Shown: positions 1 through 8,389, numbered from the stretch's first letter. The stretch: DNA of 64,000 bases from Bacteroidota bacterium (GCA_023459355.1 JAEWUM010000013.1:1-64000); one strand, 5' to 3'. Notes: generated from the sequence alone by a model not told the origin. Translations and numbers: made by a program.

Positions 1-262
1 TATAGGAAACCAAACGTGGAAACTCCCCATTGAGATGTTGCTTTACATAAAACACATAGTAATGTTTAAGATTTCTGAATCCTCCCAGATGGAAAGTGAT
101 CAAAATCGTCATTACTTCACTGTGTGACAGCCTGTTTGGCTTGTTTCTGGTCTTTTTGTCGCTCTCGGCAACCAAAATATGTTTTTTGTATGATTTGTCA
201 AATTCTTTTGAAAAATCATCGCATAAATAAAAAATTTCAGTAATTTCGTCAGTGGTTAGCAT
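1..262 (-). CDS. IS982-family transposase, N-terminal part (cut by window edge)
   Basis: Reading the minus strand from the ATG at 262 gives 87 open codons that continue past position 1. The protein begins MLTTDEITEIFYLCDDFSKE and later contains NRLSHSEVMTILITFHLGGF. This matches the N-terminal region typical of IS982-family transposases in Bacteroidota. The catalytic DDE residues would lie beyond the window, so intactness cannot be judged. The gene points away from the amylase gene, so the 5' end of the element lies between 262 and the amylase start at 376. Family assignment rests on remembered sequence similarity. Confidence 0.8.
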   Translation of the reverse strand, partial: MLTTDEITEIFYLCDDFSKEFDKSYKKHILVAESDKKTRNKPNRLSHSEVMTILITFHLGGFRNLKHYYVFYVKQHLNGEFPRLVSY

Positions 263-335
263 AGTGATGAATTTTAGTTATTTATTTGTATTTCAACACT
301 ATAAAGATAATAATTATCTCGGAATTATGCTAACC
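254..335. repeat. 10-bp inverted repeat near the IS982 transposase start
   Basis: GGTTAGCATA (254-263, overlapping the transposase start codon) is the exact reverse complement of TATGCTAACC (326-335). The gap is 62 bp. It could be an internal regulatory dyad or part of the element's end. No target-site duplication can be tested because the other end is outside the window. Confidence 0.35.
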
Positions 336-375
336 TTTTTCAATTTTTCTTATATCGAACTCACGTTATTTAGGT

Positions 376-3138
376 ATGAAAAAATCAATACTTTTATTCT
401 TGTCGGGAGTACTGTCATTTGCAGTTTCAGCCCAGATTATTGTTACCAATCCGGCCTTTGTTACCCGAGATTATGCCGGGGTCATAGAAGTTGTATATGA
501 TGCATCGTTGGGTCAAACCGCACTGAAAGACTATACAGGAGCCGATGGGATATATGCCCATACCGGGGTGATTACAACAGCCAGTTTAACCGATACGGAC
601 TGGAAACATGCGCCAACCTGGGGCGATAATGCTGCAAAATACAAACTGACATCCTTAGGAAATAATAAGTGGAAGTTGATGATAACGCCCGACATGGCTG
701 CTTATTACGGATTGACATCGGGAGAAATCGTAACCAAACTGGCTTTTGTTTTCAGGAATGGAACGCCAACCGGTACAATCTATAAAGAAGGGAAAGATAC
801 CGGAGGAAAAGATATTTTTGTGCCGGTGTACGAAGCCGGACTTAATGTGGCTTTCTCATCTCCAACTTCAAACCAAAGTGTGGCTGTTGGGGCATCAGTA
901 AATTTTTCAGTTGTGTCGTCTATTACGGCTGATTTAAGTCTGCAAGTAGATGAAACAACGGTTAAAACAGCAAGTGCAGCCACCACGCTGACGCATACGC
1001 AGACTTTCAGTACGGCAAAAGATTATGTGGTGATTGCATCTGCTACTACAGGAGGAATAACCGTATACGACACAATTTTGGTTAATGTGCCTTCACCTGT
1101 GACCAATGAGGCCCGTCCCGCCGGTGTAAAAAACGGTATCAATTACAATAACAATACTTCTGTTACGCTGGTACTGCACGCTCCGAATAAAAGCAATGTG
1201 TTTTTAATCGGAGATATGAACGACTGGTCGAAATTAAATGCTTATCAGCTGAAAAAGGACGGAGAATACTGGTGGATTACCCTCAATGACCTTACGCCGG
1301 GTCGTTTATACGGATTTCAATACCTGGTGGATGGAACCATCAGGGTGAGTGACCCCTATACGGAGCTTGTGCTGGATCCTTATTCTGATGCATGGATTAA
1401 CGAATATCACAACCGTTTCCCGGATTTAAAGCCCTATCCGACGGGGAAAACGGATGGATTGGTGGCAACCTTCCAGACCGCAAAAACACAATACAATTGG
1501 GAAGTTCCTAATTTCGTAATGCCTCCGCGTGAGAACATGGTTATTTACGAACTGTTGCTCCGGGATTTTACAAGCGAGAAATCGCTTGAAGCAGCCATTC
1601 AAAAATTGGATTACCTGAAAACCCTGGGCGTTACGGCCATTGAGCTGATGCCTATCCATGAATTTGATGGTAATGAAAGTTGGGGTTATAATCCCAATCA
1701 TTTCTTCGCGCCAGATAAAGCATACGGAACACCGGAAATGTATAAACGTTTCGTGGATGAATGTCACAAACGTGGCATGGCCGTGATAATCGATGTGGTA
1801 TTTAACCATGCAACAGGCAATAGTCCGATGGCTGCTCTGTATTGGAATACTTCAACAACTAAAACTGCTTCTGATAATCCCTGGTTTAATGTGAACGCTC
1901 CTCATCCTTACAGTGTATTTCATGATTTTAACCATGAATATCAGGGGACAAGAGATTATTTCAAAAGGGTGTTGCAATACTGGATTCAGGAATACAAAAT
2001 TGATGGATACAGGCTCGACCTGACCAAAGGATTCACACAAAATGTAAGCACAGAAAGCACTGCATCAAACAAAGACGATTCCAGAATAAATATTCTCACG
2101 GATTATTATAATGCGGCCAAATCGGTCAAAGAGGATGTCATGTTTATCCTGGAGCATTTTTGTAATTATGACGAAGAACTGGAATTGGCAAACCGGGGCA
2201 TGTATTTGTGGCGTAAAATAAACAATGCTTTCTCTCAGGCAGCCATGGGCTTCCAATCGGATAGCGATTTTGGCGGATTGAATTCACTTCCCCGTGGTTG
2301 GGTTGGTTATGCAGAGAGTCACGACGAAGAACGTAACTTTTATAAAGCAAAAATGTGGGGTTCAGGAACGGTGAAAACAGATTCGGTTTACCGGATTACC
2401 CATCGGGTTCCATTGAACATTGCCTTTACAACCCTGGTTCCCGGTCCCAAAATGCTCTGGCAGTTCCAGGAAATCGGATTCGATTATTCTATCGATTCGT
2501 TTGGAGGTAGAACCAACAACAAACCTCCTGTATGGGATTGGCTGAATTTACCGCACAGAAAAGCAGCGTACGATACCTCAGCTAAGATTATCACCCTGCG
2601 CCGGATGTTCCCCGATGCATTTACCCAGGGTAATTTCTCGCTCCAGATTGGTAGTGTTGATTGGGAAAACGGACGCAGGATAGCCCTGACACACGGAAAT
2701 TTGAATCTGGTAGTACTCGGTAACTTCAAGGCCGACGCTTCCATCACGGCTTCCCCGAATTTCTCTAAAACAGGTCTTTGGTATAATGTGCTGACAGGCG
2801 AACCGGTCAATGTAACCAATACCAGCATGACTGTTACGGTTCCCAAAGGACAGGTACTGATGTTTGCCGACAGGGTGATTACATTCCCACCAGGTATTGA
2901 TAATCCGTCAGAAGATACCAATTCTAACTTCCTGTATCCGACCGTAACATCGGATAGGGTGTATGTCACAACAAATACTTATCAGCATAATATACAGGTT
3001 TACAATACACAGGGACAGTTGCTCAACACAATCGTAAACGAAAAGGAAATCGATTTGTCGACATACGCATCCGGTGTTTATTTTATCCGTCTGAACTCGG
3101 ATAAAGGAACTGCCACCGGAAAGGTGGTGAGAAGGTAG
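376..3138 (+). CDS. Secreted alpha-amylase family (GH13) enzyme with T9SS sorting domain
   Basis: This 920-residue protein should hydrolyse alpha-1,4-glucans outside the cell or at its surface. Residues 1-20 form a signal peptide (MKKSILLFLSGVLSFAVSAQ). Residues about 20-240 are beta-rich accessory sequence, and about 255-345 look like a CBM48/E-set domain (VFLIGDMNDWSK). The GH13 barrel follows with all four signature regions: DVVFNH at 473-478, GYRLDL with nucleophile D548, the acid/base E593 in ILEHF, and SHD with D650. The last 80 or so residues resemble a type A Por/T9SS C-terminal sorting domain (ending GTATGKVVRR). No other starch-utilisation gene is adjacent. The upstream 110 bp contains the edge of an IS982 element, and no clear -7 box was recognised. 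Exact glucan specificity cannot be read from the sequence. Confidence 0.9.
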   Translation: MKKSILLFLSGVLSFAVSAQIIVTNPAFVTRDYAGVIEVVYDASLGQTALKDYTGADGIYAHTGVITTASLTDTDWKHAPTWGDNAAKYKLTSLGNNKWKLMITPDMAAYYGLTSGEIVTKLAFVFRNGTPTGTIYKEGKDTGGKDIFVPVYEAGLNVAFSSPTSNQSVAVGASVNFSVVSSITADLSLQVDETTVKTASAATTLTHTQTFSTAKDYVVIASATTGGITVYDTILVNVPSPVTNEARPAGVKNGINYNNNTSVTLVLHAPNKSNVFLIGDMNDWSKLNAYQLKKDGEYWWITLNDLTPGRLYGFQYLVDGTIRVSDPYTELVLDPYSDAWINEYHNRFPDLKPYPTGKTDGLVATFQTAKTQYNWEVPNFVMPPRENMVIYELLLRDFTSEKSLEAAIQKLDYLKTLGVTAIELMPIHEFDGNESWGYNPNHFFAPDKAYGTPEMYKRFVDECHKRGMAVIIDVVFNHATGNSPMAALYWNTSTTKTASDNPWFNVNAPHPYSVFHDFNHEYQGTRDYFKRVLQYWIQEYKIDGYRLDLTKGFTQNVSTESTASNKDDSRINILTDYYNAAKSVKEDVMFILEHFCNYDEELELANRGMYLWRKINNAFSQAAMGFQSDSDFGGLNSLPRGWVGYAESHDEERNFYKAKMWGSGTVKTDSVYRITHRVPLNIAFTTLVPGPKMLWQFQEIGFDYSIDSFGGRTNNKPPVWDWLNLPHRKAAYDTSAKIITLRRMFPDAFTQGNFSLQIGSVDWENGRRIALTHGNLNLVVLGNFKADASITASPNFSKTGLWYNVLTGEPVNVTNTSMTVTVPKGQVLMFADRVITFPPGIDNPSEDTNSNFLYPTVTSDRVYVTTNTYQHNIQVYNTQGQLLNTIVNEKEIDLSTYASGVYFIRLNSDKGTATGKVVRR

Positions 3139-3156
3139 GATTTGTTGTTCGTATTT

Positions 3157-4437
3157 TCAACCTTTTTTCTCACCATCCAATTTGAAATTGATTGGAAGTG
3201 TGTATTTTACCCGGACTGTTTGGCCACGTTGTTCACCTGGTGTCCAGTTGGGCATGGCACTGATTACACGAACGGCTTCGGCATCTAATGAGGGTGCAAT
3301 GCTTCTTACAACCACGACTTCGGAAACTGATCCGTCACGGTTAATAACGAACTGACAGATTACCCGACCTTCAATATTTTGCTCTTTGGCATCGGATGGG
3401 TATTTGATGTTAGTAGCTAAATACTTAAATAGTTCTTCGTCACCTCCGGGATATTGTGGCATTTTTTCAACAACCATGAATATAACATCCTGGTCGCTGA
3501 TTTCACCAACAGGCGGTGGCGGTGGCGGTGGTGGTGTCTGTTCGTTAACAGCTTTTCCGGCTGAGTTTAACATGCTTTCCGCATTGCTCGAAATTATGAG
3601 CGCCGATACGAGTGGTACAATCAACAGGTATTTCAGCATGCCTGTTTTCGGCGTTTTTTTCTGATTCATCATGGTAATTCTTTTTTTTAAGGGTGAAACA
3701 TTAAAGTTGTTTGTGAGTTTGATTTCCGGTGTTTGATACGCTAAACGTATCAGGTGGTATTGATAATTTTTGGCATCAAAACCTGATTCTATAACCTGAT
3801 TGTCAGCTAAAAATTCAAGATTTTGTCTGATTTCCCGTTTCAAAAGCCAGGCTGCCGGGTTTATCCAACAGATAATCGTCATCAATTCTCCAATCATTAC
3901 ATCGAAACTGTGTAATTGTCGTACGTGTGTGTGTTCATGAGCCAGTATTTCTTTGAGCTCACTCGAAGTGTGCATGGAAGGATTTAGATATATCTTATTG
4001 AAAAATGAAAATGGAGCAATTATTTTGTCCAGTTGCCTGATTTCTGTTTGCCCAATCCATGCTTTCTTACTTTGTAAATGTATGCTGAAAACAGAGATTA
4101 ATTGTACAACTAACCTGATGAGAAGGAACACTGAAACCGATGCATACAACAAATAAAAGAATGTTGTGAAATTGTATGCTGATGATTCTTTTGCTGTAAT
4201 GGTGATTTCCTTTAACAGGATGCTATAATTGCTAATCATCTCTTGTAGAGGTAAACTTTGTTTCATCCATTCCGTGATAGTTAAAAGTGGGTATGTAAAT
4301 GAAATCAACACACTCCCCGCTAAATACATCCTCCGTAATTTCCAAAGCGTGTCGCCGGCAAAAAATAACAGGTAAAACGAGTAAAACAGGGCTATCGCGA
4401 TGTTTACTTTGATAAAATAAATCATCAGGGTACTCAT
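3157..4437 (-). CDS. M56 (BlaR1-type) membrane metallopeptidase with C-terminal TonB domain
   Basis: A 426-residue membrane protein. Hydrophobic segments lie at about 5-25, 36-55, 95-115 and 267-284. The zinc-peptidase motif HEHTH is at 167-171 with a downstream ExxAD-type element at E208. An uninterrupted run of eight prolines (302-309) leads to a TonB C-terminal domain (about 335-420). In this family the peptidase senses an envelope signal and cleaves the paired BlaI-type repressor. The TonB fusion is common in Bacteroidota. Its start overlaps the stop of the repressor gene by 4 bp (ATGA), so the two form one transcription and translation unit. There is no beta-lactamase sensor domain or beta-lactamase gene nearby, so a beta-lactam signal should not be assumed. 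Confidence 0.88.
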   Translation of the reverse strand: MSTLMIYFIKVNIAIALFYSFYLLFFAGDTLWKLRRMYLAGSVLISFTYPLLTITEWMKQSLPLQEMISNYSILLKEITITAKESSAYNFTTFFYLLYASVSVFLLIRLVVQLISVFSIHLQSKKAWIGQTEIRQLDKIIAPFSFFNKIYLNPSMHTSSELKEILAHEHTHVRQLHSFDVMIGELMTIICWINPAAWLLKREIRQNLEFLADNQVIESGFDAKNYQYHLIRLAYQTPEIKLTNNFNVSPLKKRITMMNQKKTPKTGMLKYLLIVPLVSALIISSNAESMLNSAGKAVNEQTPPPPPPPPVGEISDQDVIFMVVEKMPQYPGGDEELFKYLATNIKYPSDAKEQNIEGRVICQFVINRDGSVSEVVVVRSIAPSLDAEAVRVISAMPNWTPGEQRGQTVRVKYTLPINFKLDGEKKG

Positions 4438-4790
4438 TTCTTCTCAATTAATTGTATGATTTCTTTTAATTCCTCTGCTGATATTTTTTGTTTTTCGACA
4501 AAGAAACTAACCATTTCTTTGTAGGAGTTCTCAAAATAATTCCGGACAACACCTGAAAGATATTTTGATTTGTACTCGCTTTCCTCCAGGGTGGGACTGT
4601 ATTCGTAAGTGTTACCGTAAGCTTTTGCCGTGAGATAGCCTTTTCGCTTTAAATTCTTTACGATGGATGCTACCGTGGTGTAGGGCGGACGGGGTTCGGG
4701 CATCCTGTCAAGGAAATCTTTGATGAATCCTTTGCCGTGCTGAAAAATGATTAACATCATTTCTTCTTCCTGATGAGTGAGTTTTTCCAT
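4434..4790 (-). CDS. BlaI/MecI-family transcriptional repressor
   Basis: This 118-residue protein has a winged-helix DNA-binding half (1-72; TTVASIVKNLKRKGYLTA is the recognition region) and a dimerising, cleavable C-terminal half. It is the first gene of the unit with the M56 peptidase, which overlaps it by 4 bp. The upstream region holds two abutting 19-bp dyads (4828-4865) that are good candidates for its own operator, implying autoregulation. Length and layout are normal for the family. The regulated genes beyond its own operon are unknown. Confidence 0.9.
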   Translation of the reverse strand: MEKLTHQEEEMMLIIFQHGKGFIKDFLDRMPEPRPPYTTVASIVKNLKRKGYLTAKAYGNTYEYSPTLEESEYKSKYLSGVVRNYFENSYKEMVSFFVEKQKISAEELKEIIQLIEKK

Positions 4791-4827
4791 GTCTATGATT
4801 GAATGTTATTTTGTTTTAAAACAATGT

Positions 4828-4865
4828 ATTACGAATGTGTCGCAATATTACGAAAAGTTCGTAAT
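4828..4865. promoter_or_regulatory. Tandem 19-bp dyads, candidate BlaI operator
   Basis: Positions 4847-4865 read ATTACGAA, AAG, TTCGTAAT, a perfect 8-bp dyad with a 3-bp spacer. Directly abutting it, 4828-4846 reads ATTACGAA, TGT, GTCGCAAT, the same layout with 6 of 8 arm bases matching. The pair lies 38-75 bp upstream of the repressor start codon. Symmetric dyads are the normal target of dimeric BlaI/MecI proteins. Assignment to this repressor is by position only. Confidence 0.6.
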
Positions 4866-4957
4866 AAAGTATCATTCAAGCAATATTATTAACATAAATT
4901 ATACTTTAAGCAGCCAGCAAGAAACTCTAAGTTCGGCGTTGATTAAATAAAACACTT

Positions 4958-5004
4958 TCCTCACATTTTCGAAACACTTTTGTAATGCACCCCTTATACT
5001 TTTG
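4958..5004 (+). promoter_or_regulatory. Candidate Pho box and -7 element of the beta-helix lipoprotein gene
   Basis: Heptamers in an 11-bp phase: TCCTCAC (4958-4964), TCGAAAC (4969-4975) and TTGTAAT (4980-4986). After exactly 10 nt comes the -7 element TACTTTTG (4997-5004), 39 nt before the start codon. Only the last heptamer is a strong match, so the call depends on sharing the register of four other promoters in the window. Confidence 0.55.
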
Positions 5005-5043
5005 CAGCGATATTTCATGTCAAAAAATTAATTTGAAACAAAA

Positions 5044-6444
5044 ATGAGAAAATTATTGCTGAATTTTGCTGTTGTATTGCTGAGCGCAATCACCGTATTT
5101 TCTTCGTGTGAAGAAAAAGTGGATCCGGATGCCGATTTGAAAGAAAACCCTTATGAGGCTATTATCAAAACAAAGATTACCGGTACCCGTAATTTCGTGA
5201 AGGATTCTGTTTACATCCTGATCGGACAAATAAATGTAGAAGGTATACTGAATATTGAACCGGGAACCATTATCAAAGGCGATAAGAAAACGAAAGGCAC
5301 ACTGGTTGTTGTCCCGGGTGGAAAAATCTTTGCAGAAGGAACTCCAATTCAACCCATTGTATTTACCTCACGCATGCAAGCGGGCGAAAGAGGCGCTGGT
5401 GACTGGGGTGGTATCATCCTGGTTGGAAAGGCGCCTGTTAATCAGTCGAACGCGACGGTTGAAGGGCTGTCAAGTCCGGTTGATTATGGAACAGCTACCA
5501 TTCCGGATCGCGATGAGAACGACAACTCGGGCGTGCTGAAATATGTGCGTATTGAGTATTCGGGTATTGCCTTGCAGCCGGATAAAGAAACGAACGGTTT
5601 GACGATGTGTGCAGTAGGTAAACAAACTGAGATTTCACATGTACAGGTTTCGTATTGCGGCGATGATTCATTCGAGTGGTTCGGTGGCAACGTGAATGCC
5701 AAATACCTGATTGCTTATCTGGGACTTGACGACGATTGGGATGTGGATTTCGGATATTCCGGTAATGTGCAGTTTGGACTGAGCGTACGGAATCCCCGCG
5801 TAGCCGATGTGTCAGCTTCTAACGGGTTTGAGTCGGACAATGATGGTAGTGGATCAGCAGCTTCCCCGAAAACATCGGCTGTTTTTTCTAATATGACCGT
5901 TATTGGTCCGCTGAAAACTACAGCTGATAAAAACGTGAATGCCAACTACGGAGCCGCCATGCATTTGCGTCGTAACACCTCGATATCTATCTTTAACTCG
6001 GTGTTTGCCGGATGGGGAACCGGATTGTTACTCGATGCAACTACCACCTATACAAATGCTACCAATGGCGATATGGCATTACAAAATGTGGCTATCGTAG
6101 GAACAAAAGGCAAAGCGCTAACCGGTGCTGCCGGTGTAACGGATGATAATGCCACTTCATTTTTCAATACGCCCGCTTTCAATAACTCTATCATAGCCAC
6201 TGTGGCGGATGCAAAAATTTCAAATTCATTCTTCGATGCATCAAAAGAAGGTAGTGCTGCGATTCCATCTTCTTTCCTGCCGGAAGCGGGTTCTCCTTTG
6301 TTGAGTACCGGAGCTTTTGCTCATGCTAAGTTGCAAACTGTTTTTTTCGATAAAACAGCAACTTACAAAGGCGCTTTCGGTGCAACCGACTGGACAAAAG
6401 AGGCTTGGGTGAATTTTGATCCGCAAAATGCCGATTATCGTTAA
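5044..6444 (+). CDS. Outer-membrane-type lipoprotein with right-handed beta-helix fold
   Basis: The 466-residue protein has a lipoprotein signal ending in FSSC with Cys22 as the lipidated residue. The rest lacks membrane segments. It is rich in short glycine/asparagine turns and hydrophobic strands (GTLVVVPGGKIFAEGT, GDWGGIILVGKAP), as expected of a parallel beta-helix. Proteins of this type are often encoded near TonB-dependent receptors in Bacteroidota and are presumed to be exposed on the outer membrane. No catalytic residues can be assigned. Its promoter carries the same 11-bp phased heptamers as phoB and the phosphate transporter, so a role under phosphate limitation is inferred. A perfect hairpin repeat separates it from the MORN-repeat gene downstream. 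Confidence 0.75.
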   Translation: MRKLLLNFAVVLLSAITVFSSCEEKVDPDADLKENPYEAIIKTKITGTRNFVKDSVYILIGQINVEGILNIEPGTIIKGDKKTKGTLVVVPGGKIFAEGTPIQPIVFTSRMQAGERGAGDWGGIILVGKAPVNQSNATVEGLSSPVDYGTATIPDRDENDNSGVLKYVRIEYSGIALQPDKETNGLTMCAVGKQTEISHVQVSYCGDDSFEWFGGNVNAKYLIAYLGLDDDWDVDFGYSGNVQFGLSVRNPRVADVSASNGFESDNDGSGSAASPKTSAVFSNMTVIGPLKTTADKNVNANYGAAMHLRRNTSISIFNSVFAGWGTGLLLDATTTYTNATNGDMALQNVAIVGTKGKALTGAAGVTDDNATSFFNTPAFNNSIIATVADAKISNSFFDASKEGSAAIPSSFLPEAGSPLLSTGAFAHAKLQTVFFDKTATYKGAFGATDWTKEAWVNFDPQNADYR

Positions 6445-6485
6445 ATATTAGTGAGCGTTTCAAATATTGCAATCAATCAATCAAT

Positions 6486-6518
6486 AAACCTGTCAGGTTA
6501 GCAAAACCTGACAGGTTT
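6486..6518. repeat. Dispersed palindrome, copy 1 (AAACCTGTCAGG core)
   Basis: AAACCTGTCAGGTT (6486-6499) and AACCTGACAGGTTT (6505-6518) form a perfect 14-bp stem with a 5-nt loop. A second copy with the same 12-bp outer arms is at 35950-35982. No T-tract follows, so it is not a standard terminator. It sits 42 bp after the beta-helix gene and 20 bp before the MORN-repeat gene. A short tetranucleotide run (AATC, 3.5 copies, 6471-6484) precedes it. Confidence 0.8.
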
Positions 6519-6538
6519 GCATAGTTAAAACAATTTAT

Positions 6539-7006
6539 ATGAAAAAAGTACCAATTCTTATCCTGCTGTTAACTGTATCAACCCTCTTTGCCCAGCAAAA
6601 ATCCATTGTAATCAGTAACGGTATTTTCTTTACCGATGCTACGCAGACAAAATTGTATAGCGGTGAATATAAGGAGTTTTATGAGAATGGAGCCCTGAAG
6701 GTAGAAATGAATATCCGCGACGGAAAACCCGAAGGTGCTTACATAGTCTATTTCCCCAATGGCCGTCCGAATGAGGTAAGAGCTTACCGGAATGGGGAGT
6801 TCCATGGCATCTGGAGAACCTACAACGAAGCCGGGGTGCTGATCGCAGAGGCGGAATATCGTAACAACAAAAAACACGGTACCTGGCATGTGTGGGACGA
6901 TACCGGTATCATGCGCTATGAAATGCAATACAGCAATGGAAAAAAATCCGGTACCTGGTACATGTGGGATGAGAAGGGCAAATTAATATCCGAAAAACAA
7001 TATTAA
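6539..7006 (+). CDS. Exported MORN-repeat (YwqK-like) protein
   Basis: A 155-residue protein with a cleavable signal peptide (MKKVPILILLLTVSTLFAQ) and no lipobox. The mature part is four to five MORN_2-type repeats of about 23 residues, each built as G-x-W/Y followed by N/D-x-x-G (for example KKHGTWHVWDDTG and KKSGTWYMWDEKG). Such repeats form beta-hairpin solenoids. Database names such as YwqK antitoxin are inherited, and nothing here supports a toxin-antitoxin role. It follows the beta-helix lipoprotein with only a hairpin between them and may be co-transcribed with it. The following gene has its own promoter. Confidence 0.8.
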   Translation: MKKVPILILLLTVSTLFAQQKSIVISNGIFFTDATQTKLYSGEYKEFYENGALKVEMNIRDGKPEGAYIVYFPNGRPNEVRAYRNGEFHGIWRTYNEAGVLIAEAEYRNNKKHGTWHVWDDTGIMRYEMQYSNGKKSGTWYMWDEKGKLISEKQY

Positions 7007-7010
7007 TTTC

Positions 7011-7068
7011 ATTTCATGTTATTGTATAATATATGTCACATCTTTGTAATAATATCCCGTTATTTTTG
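7011..7068 (+). promoter_or_regulatory. Candidate Pho box and -7 element of the CarboxypepD_reg gene
   Basis: Four heptamers in 11-bp phase: ATTTCAT (7011-7017), TTGTATA (7022-7028), ATGTCAC (7033-7039) and TTGTAAT (7044-7050). After exactly 10 nt comes TATTTTTG (7061-7068), the -7 element, 41 nt before the ATG at 7109. ATGTCAC is very close to the enterobacterial Pho-box half-site. Confidence 0.68.
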
Positions 7069-7108
7069 TATCGTGAAAATGTAAAACAACGATACAAAAC
7101 ATATCAAA

Positions 7109-7450
7109 ATGAAAAAAGTAATTCTATTGGTTATCGCGACATTGTTGGCATTCAGCAATAGCAACGCAAAAGGAAAAATTGAACAGGATATGCTTGTTGA
7201 GGTTGCTGCTTCAGGAAGTAAATTGCATGGCGTGGTACTCGATAAGCAAACTAATGAAAGTCTGGCAGGTGTTGCTGTGTATGTTGACGGACAAAAAGTG
7301 TATACGGATTTTGATGGAAACTTCACATTTAACAATATCTCGAAAGGAAAATATGAAGTTAAAATAAGCATGATCTCTTATCAGGATCAAACTATAACAG
7401 TAGATACCAATAAAAACAAACCGCTTGAAATTCAGCTTAGTCAGCGTTAA
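7109..7450 (+). CDS. Small secreted carboxypeptidase-regulatory-like domain protein
   Basis: A 113-residue protein made of a signal peptide (about 1-20) and a single CarboxypepD_reg-like beta-sandwich (about 36-113; GVVLDKQTNESLAGVAVYVD, then DGNFTFNNI). This module normally forms the N-terminus of TonB-dependent receptors. Here it stands alone with nothing after it. Its function is unknown. A well-formed Pho-box-like promoter precedes it and an intrinsic terminator follows, so it is monocistronic and probably phosphate regulated. It lies directly upstream of the phoB-like gene. Confidence 0.8.
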   Translation: MKKVILLVIATLLAFSNSNAKGKIEQDMLVEVAASGSKLHGVVLDKQTNESLAGVAVYVDGQKVYTDFDGNFTFNNISKGKYEVKISMISYQDQTITVDTNKNKPLEIQLSQR

Positions 7451-7473
7451 GATATTATATTTAATTTAATTGA

Positions 7474-7508
7474 GGCTGTTTCGTGAAAAGAACGAAACAG
7501 CCTTTTTT
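7474..7508 (+). terminator. Intrinsic terminator after the CarboxypepD_reg gene
   Basis: GGCTGTTTCGT (7474-7484) pairs perfectly with ACGAAACAGCC (7492-7502) over a 7-nt loop. Six T residues follow (7503-7508). It lies 24 bp after the stop codon. Confidence 0.9.
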
Positions 7509-7562
7509 GTAGCAGCTAGTTGTAGTTTCTCAGTATTGATAATCATAGAAAATCACGTACAT

Positions 7563-7620
7563 TTGTAACACGAATGTAATATTTATTACATGTTGTCGAA
7601 ATATTAACGAACTAAATTTG
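7563..7620 (+). promoter_or_regulatory. Candidate Pho box and -7 element of the phoB-like gene (autoregulation)
   Basis: Heptamers in 11-bp phase: TTGTAAC (7563-7569), ATGTAAT (7574-7580), ATTACAT (7585-7591) and TCGAAAT (7596-7602). Ten nucleotides later is the -7 element TAAATTTG (7613-7620), 33 nt before the start codon. The middle pair also forms an 18-bp palindrome at 7574-7591. This suggests that the regulator controls its own transcription. Confidence 0.65.
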
Positions 7621-7653
7621 TAACGGTTATTTATTCACGATTAATTTTTCAAT

Positions 7654-8343
7654 ATGAATCCTTACCGTATTTTAGTTGTAGATGATGAAGAAGATTTATG
7701 TGAGATTCTTCAATTCAATCTTGAGACAGAAGGTTATGTGGTAGAAGTTGCATACAGTGCAGAAGAAGCCTTAAAACTGGATGTTTCATCCTTTCATCTG
7801 ATATTACTGGATGTGATGATGGGTGAGATGTCCGGGTTTAAGATGGCGCGTTTGTTGCGTGATAACCCCCACACAGCCAGGATTCCGATTATCTTCCTTA
7901 CTGCCCGGGATACTGAGAATGACAAGCTGACCGGTTTTAATATCGGTGCCGATGATTATATTCCTAAACCTTTTTCCATAAGAGAAGTTGTGGCAAGGGT
8001 AAAGGCCGTCATTCGCAGGTATGCTGTGCCTGAAGAAGAAAAACCGGAAGACAGGTTGTTGATGTATGAGGGTTTGGTTGTGAATCTGGGAAATAAAAAG
8101 GTGGTCGTTGATGGGGTAGAAGTGCAATTCACCAAGAAAGAGTTCGAGATGTTGAGGTTGTTTCTGGAATATCGCAACCGGGTTTTTACCCGTGATGAAA
8201 TTTTATCACGCGTCTGGACAGAAGATGTAATCGTGCTCGACCGTACAATAGATGTGAATATAACCCGTTTGAGGAAGAAGGTAGGTCAATACGGGAAAAA
8301 TATTGTCACCAGATTGGGATATGGTTATTGTTTTGAAAGCTGA
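7654..8343 (+). CDS. phoB: PhoB-like OmpR-family response regulator
   Basis: This 229-residue protein has a receiver domain (1-120) with acidic pocket D10-D11, phosphoacceptor D53, switch T83 and K105. A winged-helix Trans_reg_C domain (about 135-229; TIDVNITRLRKKVG is the recognition helix) follows. It is in tandem with a PhoR-type histidine kinase 46 bp downstream. OmpR-family membership is clear. The PhoB name rests on the kinase type, the 11-bp phased heptamers at its own promoter, and the same boxes in front of the PiT phosphate transporter and a TonB receptor. Another OmpR-family role cannot be excluded without experiment. Confidence 0.8.
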   Translation: MNPYRILVVDDEEDLCEILQFNLETEGYVVEVAYSAEEALKLDVSSFHLILLDVMMGEMSGFKMARLLRDNPHTARIPIIFLTARDTENDKLTGFNIGADDYIPKPFSIREVVARVKAVIRRYAVPEEEKPEDRLLMYEGLVVNLGNKKVVVDGVEVQFTKKEFEMLRLFLEYRNRVFTRDEILSRVWTEDVIVLDRTIDVNITRLRKKVGQYGKNIVTRLGYGYCFES

Positions 8344-8389
8344 AAAAGATTGAGGTGTTTGTCCGGTAAAATTTTATCGGAAGACACGA

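Noticed and set aside
1852..2350. Open frames on the strand opposite to the amylase gene, and many similar ones across the window
   Set aside because: They lie antisense to well-supported genes, lack recognisable domains and follow from the codon structure of the real genes.
3531..3560. GGTGGCGGTGG-type trinucleotide run as a phase-variable repeat
   Set aside because: It is the codon run for eight prolines in the M56-TonB linker; codons are mixed and the length is in frame.
6539..7006. Toxin-antitoxin system based on similarity to YwqK
   Set aside because: The similarity is to generic MORN repeats; the protein is exported and has no toxin partner.
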